A DNA stretch of 8,098 nt, from contig CATPCA010000327.1 in the NCBI GenBank assembly GCA_955652545.1, forward strand, positions 1-8,098. Reading direction: 5' to 3'. This document shows, one piece after another, positions 5,780-8,098 of this stretch. The translations under genes were made by a program, and so were the position numbers. Position 1 is the first letter of the stretch. Each line of letters starts with the position of its first letter. The notes under the pieces are model-generated. The model was given only the letters and a program-made list of their open reading frames with translations, searched no databases and had not been told where the DNA came from. Origin of the DNA: Candidatus Dormiibacterota bacterium. Its GTDB lineage: Bacteria > Chloroflexota > Dormibacteria > UBA8260.

Positions 5780-6454
5780 TCACGGCCAGTCCGCCGGTGC
5801 GCGGTCATCACCGGAACGGCGCTTGGCCATGTACGAGGCAACCTCGGCGCGGCGGGAGAGACCCAGCTTCATAAGCACGTTGGAGACGTAGTTCTTCACC
5901 GTCTTCTCCGCGAGGTTGATCTGGACACCAATCTGCCGGTTGGTGTGGCCCTCCGCCATCAAGGCGAGCACTCGCCGCTCCTGGGGAGTGAGGTCTGCGC
6001 CCGGCTCACCAACGGCTGGTCCCCGGTCGCCCCTCAGCCGTGCAAGCACGCGCTCGGTGACGGAAGGATCGAGGAGCGACTGCCCGCTTGCAACCTTGTG
6101 GACATCCCGGACGAAGTCGTTCCCCGCGATGCTCTTGACGAGATAGCCGGAGGCTCCCGCCATGATGGCCGTGAACAGGGCTTCGTCGTCGGTGAAGGAC
6201 GTGAGCATCAATACCTTGGTCGCGTCGCGGCCGGCTCGGATGTCACGGCAGGCCTCAACGCCCGACCGCCCCGGCATGCGGACGTCCATGATCACAACGT
6301 CCGGCTCGAGCTCCGCGGCAAGAGCCACCGCCTCATCCGCGGAAGCCGCCTCGCCGACGACGTCGATGGTCAAGTCTGCCTGGAGGACGGCACGCACCCC
6401 CTTGCGGACCATCTCGTGGTCGTCGCAGAGGAGGACCCTGATACGTGTTGTCAC
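5780..6454 (-). CDS. NarL/FixJ-family response regulator, DevR (DosR)-like
   Basis: A 224-residue DNA-binding response regulator. The N-terminal receiver domain (residues about 5-122) has the acidic pair D11-D12, phospho-acceptor Asp57 in V-I-M-D-V-R-M-P-G, Thr85 and Lys107. The C-terminal LuxR-type helix-turn-helix (about 152-215) reads L-T-P-Q-E-R-R-V-L-A-L, H-T-N-R-Q-I, then A-E-K-T-V-K-N-Y-V-S-N, close to the recognition helix of mycobacterial DevR. The start is taken at GTG 6454, which puts the phospho-acceptor at the usual position; the frame also opens at TTG 6499. No Shine-Dalgarno precedes 6454. The gene is divergent from a receiver-only paralogue and its kinase, the likely phosphate donor. 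DevR-like function in hypoxia or redox response is inferred from similarity. Confidence 0.9.
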   Translation of the reverse strand: MTTRIRVLLCDDHEMVRKGVRAVLQADLTIDVVGEAASADEAVALAAELEPDVVIMDVRMPGRSGVEACRDIRAGRDATKVLMLTSFTDDEALFTAIMAGASGYLVKSIAGNDFVRDVHKVASGQSLLDPSVTERVLARLRGDRGPAVGEPGADLTPQERRVLALMAEGHTNRQIGVQINLAEKTVKNYVSNVLMKLGLSRRAEVASYMAKRRSGDDRAPADWP

Positions 6455-6586
6455 AGCTTGCAGTCTAGATCGATCCGTGCCGTTCGGCTCCGGCGGCAAG
6501 CGTCATGCATGGACTTTATGACCAATGGCACTTGTGGACACACTTCGTCCCCCGGATGCTGATCCCCCACACAAGCAAGGTGAACC
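6455..6586. promoter_or_regulatory. Divergent promoter region between the two response regulators
   Basis: This 132-bp region separates divergent regulator genes. On the minus strand TAGACT (6467-6462) lies 7 nt before GTG 6454, the layout of an actinobacterial leaderless promoter, which would explain the missing ribosome binding site. An imperfect palindrome, TGGACTTTATGACCA (6510-6524), with TGG/CCA ends and matching inner C/G positions, is centred about 63 bp upstream of that start and 70 bp upstream of the other gene. It resembles, but does not match, the mycobacterial DosR box. On the plus strand, AAGGTG (6577-6582) precedes ATG 6587. Confidence 0.45.
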
Positions 6587-7156
6587 ATGAGATCAGACAC
6601 GCTCACACCGCGCGTATCGGACGACGCCACATCTCCCGACGCTGCGAGCCGGATCCGCATCCTGATCTGTGATGACCACGCGATGGTCCGGGGAGGAATC
6701 CGTCGCCTCCTCGAGGCCGAGCAGGACTTTGACGTCGTGGCCGAGGCGCCCGACGCCGCCGCGGCCGTGGCCGGTGTCGGCGAGTCAGCGCCCGACGTTG
6801 TCGTCATGGACGTGCGGATGCCCGGCGCGTCGGGCATCAACGCCTGTCGCGAGATCCGGGCCCGTTTTTCCGCCACCCGGGTTCTGATGCTGACATCGTT
6901 CGACGATGACGAGACGCGCTGCGCCGCGATCGGAGCGGGCGCCTCTGGATACATCCTCAAGCAGATTCGCGGGGATGGCCTGGTGGACGGGATTCGCGAG
7001 GTGGCAGCCGGAAACTCGTTGTTCAGCTCCCAAGCCATCGCGTCCGCCGCCGGCGGCCCTCGCCGGGAGGTGTTGGCCAGCGGCGACGTGCTCACCTGGT
7101 CTCGCAACGTGAGGCACCCTGCTAGGGTGCTCGACAATGGCAGCCTCGAGCAGTGA
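6587..7156 (+). CDS. Receiver-only response regulator (NarL-type receiver lacking the HTH domain)
   Basis: A 189-residue protein. Residues about 22-140 are a receiver domain closely similar to that of the divergent regulator: acidic D29-D30, phospho-acceptor Asp75 in V-V-M-D-V-R-M-P-G, Thr103 in M-L-T-S-F, and Lys125. Both contain the G-A-S-G-Y block and an A-C-R-x-I-R helix, so they are paralogues. After the receiver, where its paralogue has a linker and a LuxR-type helix-turn-helix, this protein has only about 45 residues of polar, low-complexity sequence ending L-E-Q. No helix-turn-helix was found in other frames before the next gene, so it looks like a domain loss rather than a recent frameshift. 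ATG 6587 has AAGGTG upstream. Its end overlaps the kinase start by 20 nt. It cannot act as a standard DNA-binding regulator; a phosphate sink, relay or protein-binding role is inferred. Confidence 0.88.
   Translation: MRSDTLTPRVSDDATSPDAASRIRILICDDHAMVRGGIRRLLEAEQDFDVVAEAPDAAAAVAGVGESAPDVVVMDVRMPGASGINACREIRARFSATRVLMLTSFDDDETRCAAIGAGASGYILKQIRGDGLVDGIREVAAGNSLFSSQAIASAAGGPRREVLASGDVLTWSRNVRHPARVLDNGSLEQ
7114..7130 (+). promoter_or_regulatory. Hairpin enclosing the histidine-kinase ribosome binding site
   Basis: GCACCCT (7114-7120) pairs perfectly with AGGGTGC (7124-7130) around a 3-base loop. The right arm contains AGGGTG, the ribosome binding site for the kinase ATG at 7137. The hairpin lies inside the coding sequence of the receiver-only gene, which ends at 7156. 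Ribosomes finishing that gene would melt it, so kinase translation is probably coupled to that of the receiver protein. Confidence 0.55.
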
Positions 7157-8098
7157 CAATTTCTTCGCACACGCTGCCCAGTTGGCCGACGCATTGCCGG
7201 ATGGCATCGTGCTGGTCGACCTCGATGGCGAAGTGGTGGCCGTCAACACTCGTTTGCTGATGATGACGGGCTACATGGGAGCCGACCTCGTGGGCACCTC
7301 CATCGACCGCCTGGTTCCACTGGATCGGCGAGCTGCGCACGCTGCGCGACGCGCCGAGTTCGCCGCGCTCCCTGAGGTCCGCCCGATGGGATCGGCGCTC
7401 GACATCGTGTGCCAAAGGGCAGATGGCACGCGCTTTCCTGCGGACATCGCGCTGAGCCCCATCGCGCTGGATGGCGAGTCGTACGTGGTCGCCACCGTCC
7501 ACGACGTCACTCAGCGACGAGCCATCGAGGATGCTCGGCGGGATGCCGAAGAGCGGTTCCGCCTACTCGTGGAGAGCGCCTCGAGCCTGGCGATCTTCGA
7601 CCTCGATCCCGAGGGTCGGGTGAGCAGTTGGAACGAGGGCGCCCAGCGTCTCAAGGGGTACGAGCGCGACGAGATCGTCGGAAAGCACTACTCAGTCTTC
7701 TACACGCCGGAGGATGTGGCCGCTGACAGGCCGCGACAGCTTCTCGCAAAGGCCGCCAGCAGCGGCAGGGTTGAAGAGTTCGGTACGCGAGTGCGCAAGG
7801 ATGGCTCCCGGTTTGTGGCCACCGTGAGCATCACCGCGTCCACCGACGGTGACGGACATCTCCGGGGTTTCACCAAGATGGTCCGCGACAACAGCGTTGC
7901 ACTGCAGGCCCGGGATGAGCTCGAACGGCTCCATCTGGTGGAGCAGCGCGTCCATATCGGCCGTGACCTCCACGACGGCGCCATCCAGGCGATGTTCGCG
8001 GTCGGCATGGGCCTGCAGGCACTCGCCGCCGACGTCAACGACGCGGCCGCGACGGAGCGACTCCAGCAGTTCGTGGTGGCGCTGGACGACACCATCAC
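7137..8098 (+). CDS. PAS-PAS sensor histidine kinase, NarL-type HisKA_3 (partial, cut by window end)
   Basis: The frame from ATG 7137 stays open for 320 codons to the window edge. Residues about 10-125 form a first PAS domain (L-P-D-G-I-V-L-V-D-L-D-G, ending V-H-D-V-T). Residues about 138-252 form a second PAS domain (W-N-E-G-A-Q-R-L-K-G-Y, G-K-H-Y-S-V-F-Y, R-K-D-G-S-R-F, G-F-T-K-M-V-R-D). A dimerisation helix follows with phospho-accepting His279 in G-R-D-L-H-D-G-A-I-Q, the HisKA_3 signature of kinases paired with NarL/DevR regulators. The ATP-binding domain lies beyond the window. There is no membrane segment, so it should sense a cytosolic signal; PAS cofactor (haem, flavin or none) cannot be read. 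Phosphorylation of the adjacent receiver-only protein and the divergent regulator is inferred. Confidence 0.92.
   Translation, partial: MAASSSDNFFAHAAQLADALPDGIVLVDLDGEVVAVNTRLLMMTGYMGADLVGTSIDRLVPLDRRAAHAARRAEFAALPEVRPMGSALDIVCQRADGTRFPADIALSPIALDGESYVVATVHDVTQRRAIEDARRDAEERFRLLVESASSLAIFDLDPEGRVSSWNEGAQRLKGYERDEIVGKHYSVFYTPEDVAADRPRQLLAKAASSGRVEEFGTRVRKDGSRFVATVSITASTDGDGHLRGFTKMVRDNSVALQARDELERLHLVEQRVHIGRDLHDGAIQAMFAVGMGLQALAADVNDAAATERLQQFVVALDDTI

Noticed and set aside
5780..5782. The regulator's TGA as a selenocysteine codon, given the stem-loop right after it.
   Set aside because: No NarL-type regulator is known as a selenoprotein at this position, the loop is larger than typical bacterial SECIS elements, and the protein before the stop already has the full expected length.
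5645..6562. A 305-residue plus-strand open frame.
   Set aside because: It is antisense to the response regulator, which has an unmistakable receiver and HTH; the composition is shadow-like.
6451..7194. A 247-residue minus-strand open frame.
   Set aside because: It is antisense to the receiver-only gene, with low-complexity Ser/Arg/Thr-rich composition.

Overview
The window is GC-rich with strong G/C preference at third codon positions and frequent GTG starts. Its NarL/DevR-type response regulators and split cytochrome b resemble those of soil Actinomycetota, possibly a deep lineage such as Thermoleophilia or Acidimicrobiia. No rRNA or marker gene fixes the taxonomy, so this is inference. I saw no tRNA, rRNA, CRISPR array, insertion sequence or phage gene.

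Left part (1-3190), metabolic genes. The 3' end of an MDR-family NADP-dependent oxidoreductase is followed by an FMN-dependent alpha-hydroxy-acid oxidase on the same strand. The oxidase meets a LysR-type regulator tail to tail, and their stop codons overlap. The regulator is divergent from a TauE/SafE-type exporter. They share an intergenic region with an AT-rich patch that holds an inverted repeat and a promoter-like sequence reading toward lysR. The simplest reading is a LysR protein that controls itself and the neighbouring anion exporter.

Centre (3225-5779, all minus strand), a respiratory module. Three genes are joined by two 4-nt GTGA overlaps: a 52-residue single-span membrane protein, a cytochrome b6-type protein with all four haem histidines, and a protein that resembles PetD/subunit IV at both ends but carries about 200 extra extracytoplasmic residues between its membrane segments. 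No Rieske protein or c-type cytochrome is present. Upstream on the same strand lie a strong hairpin, a possible 88-residue cysteine-containing protein with a good ribosome binding site, and an open reading frame with a CxxC motif directly after the stop codon of the next regulator.

Right part (5780-8098), a two-component cluster. A complete NarL/DevR-type response regulator faces a paralogous regulator that has only a receiver domain. The receiver-only gene overlaps a cytosolic PAS-PAS-HisKA_3 histidine kinase that runs off the window end. The kinase could phosphorylate both, the receiver-only protein acting as a sink or modulator and the full regulator binding DNA. By analogy with DevR/DevS (DosR/DosS), the system may sense oxygen or redox state and control the adjacent cytochrome module. 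That link rests on gene order only.
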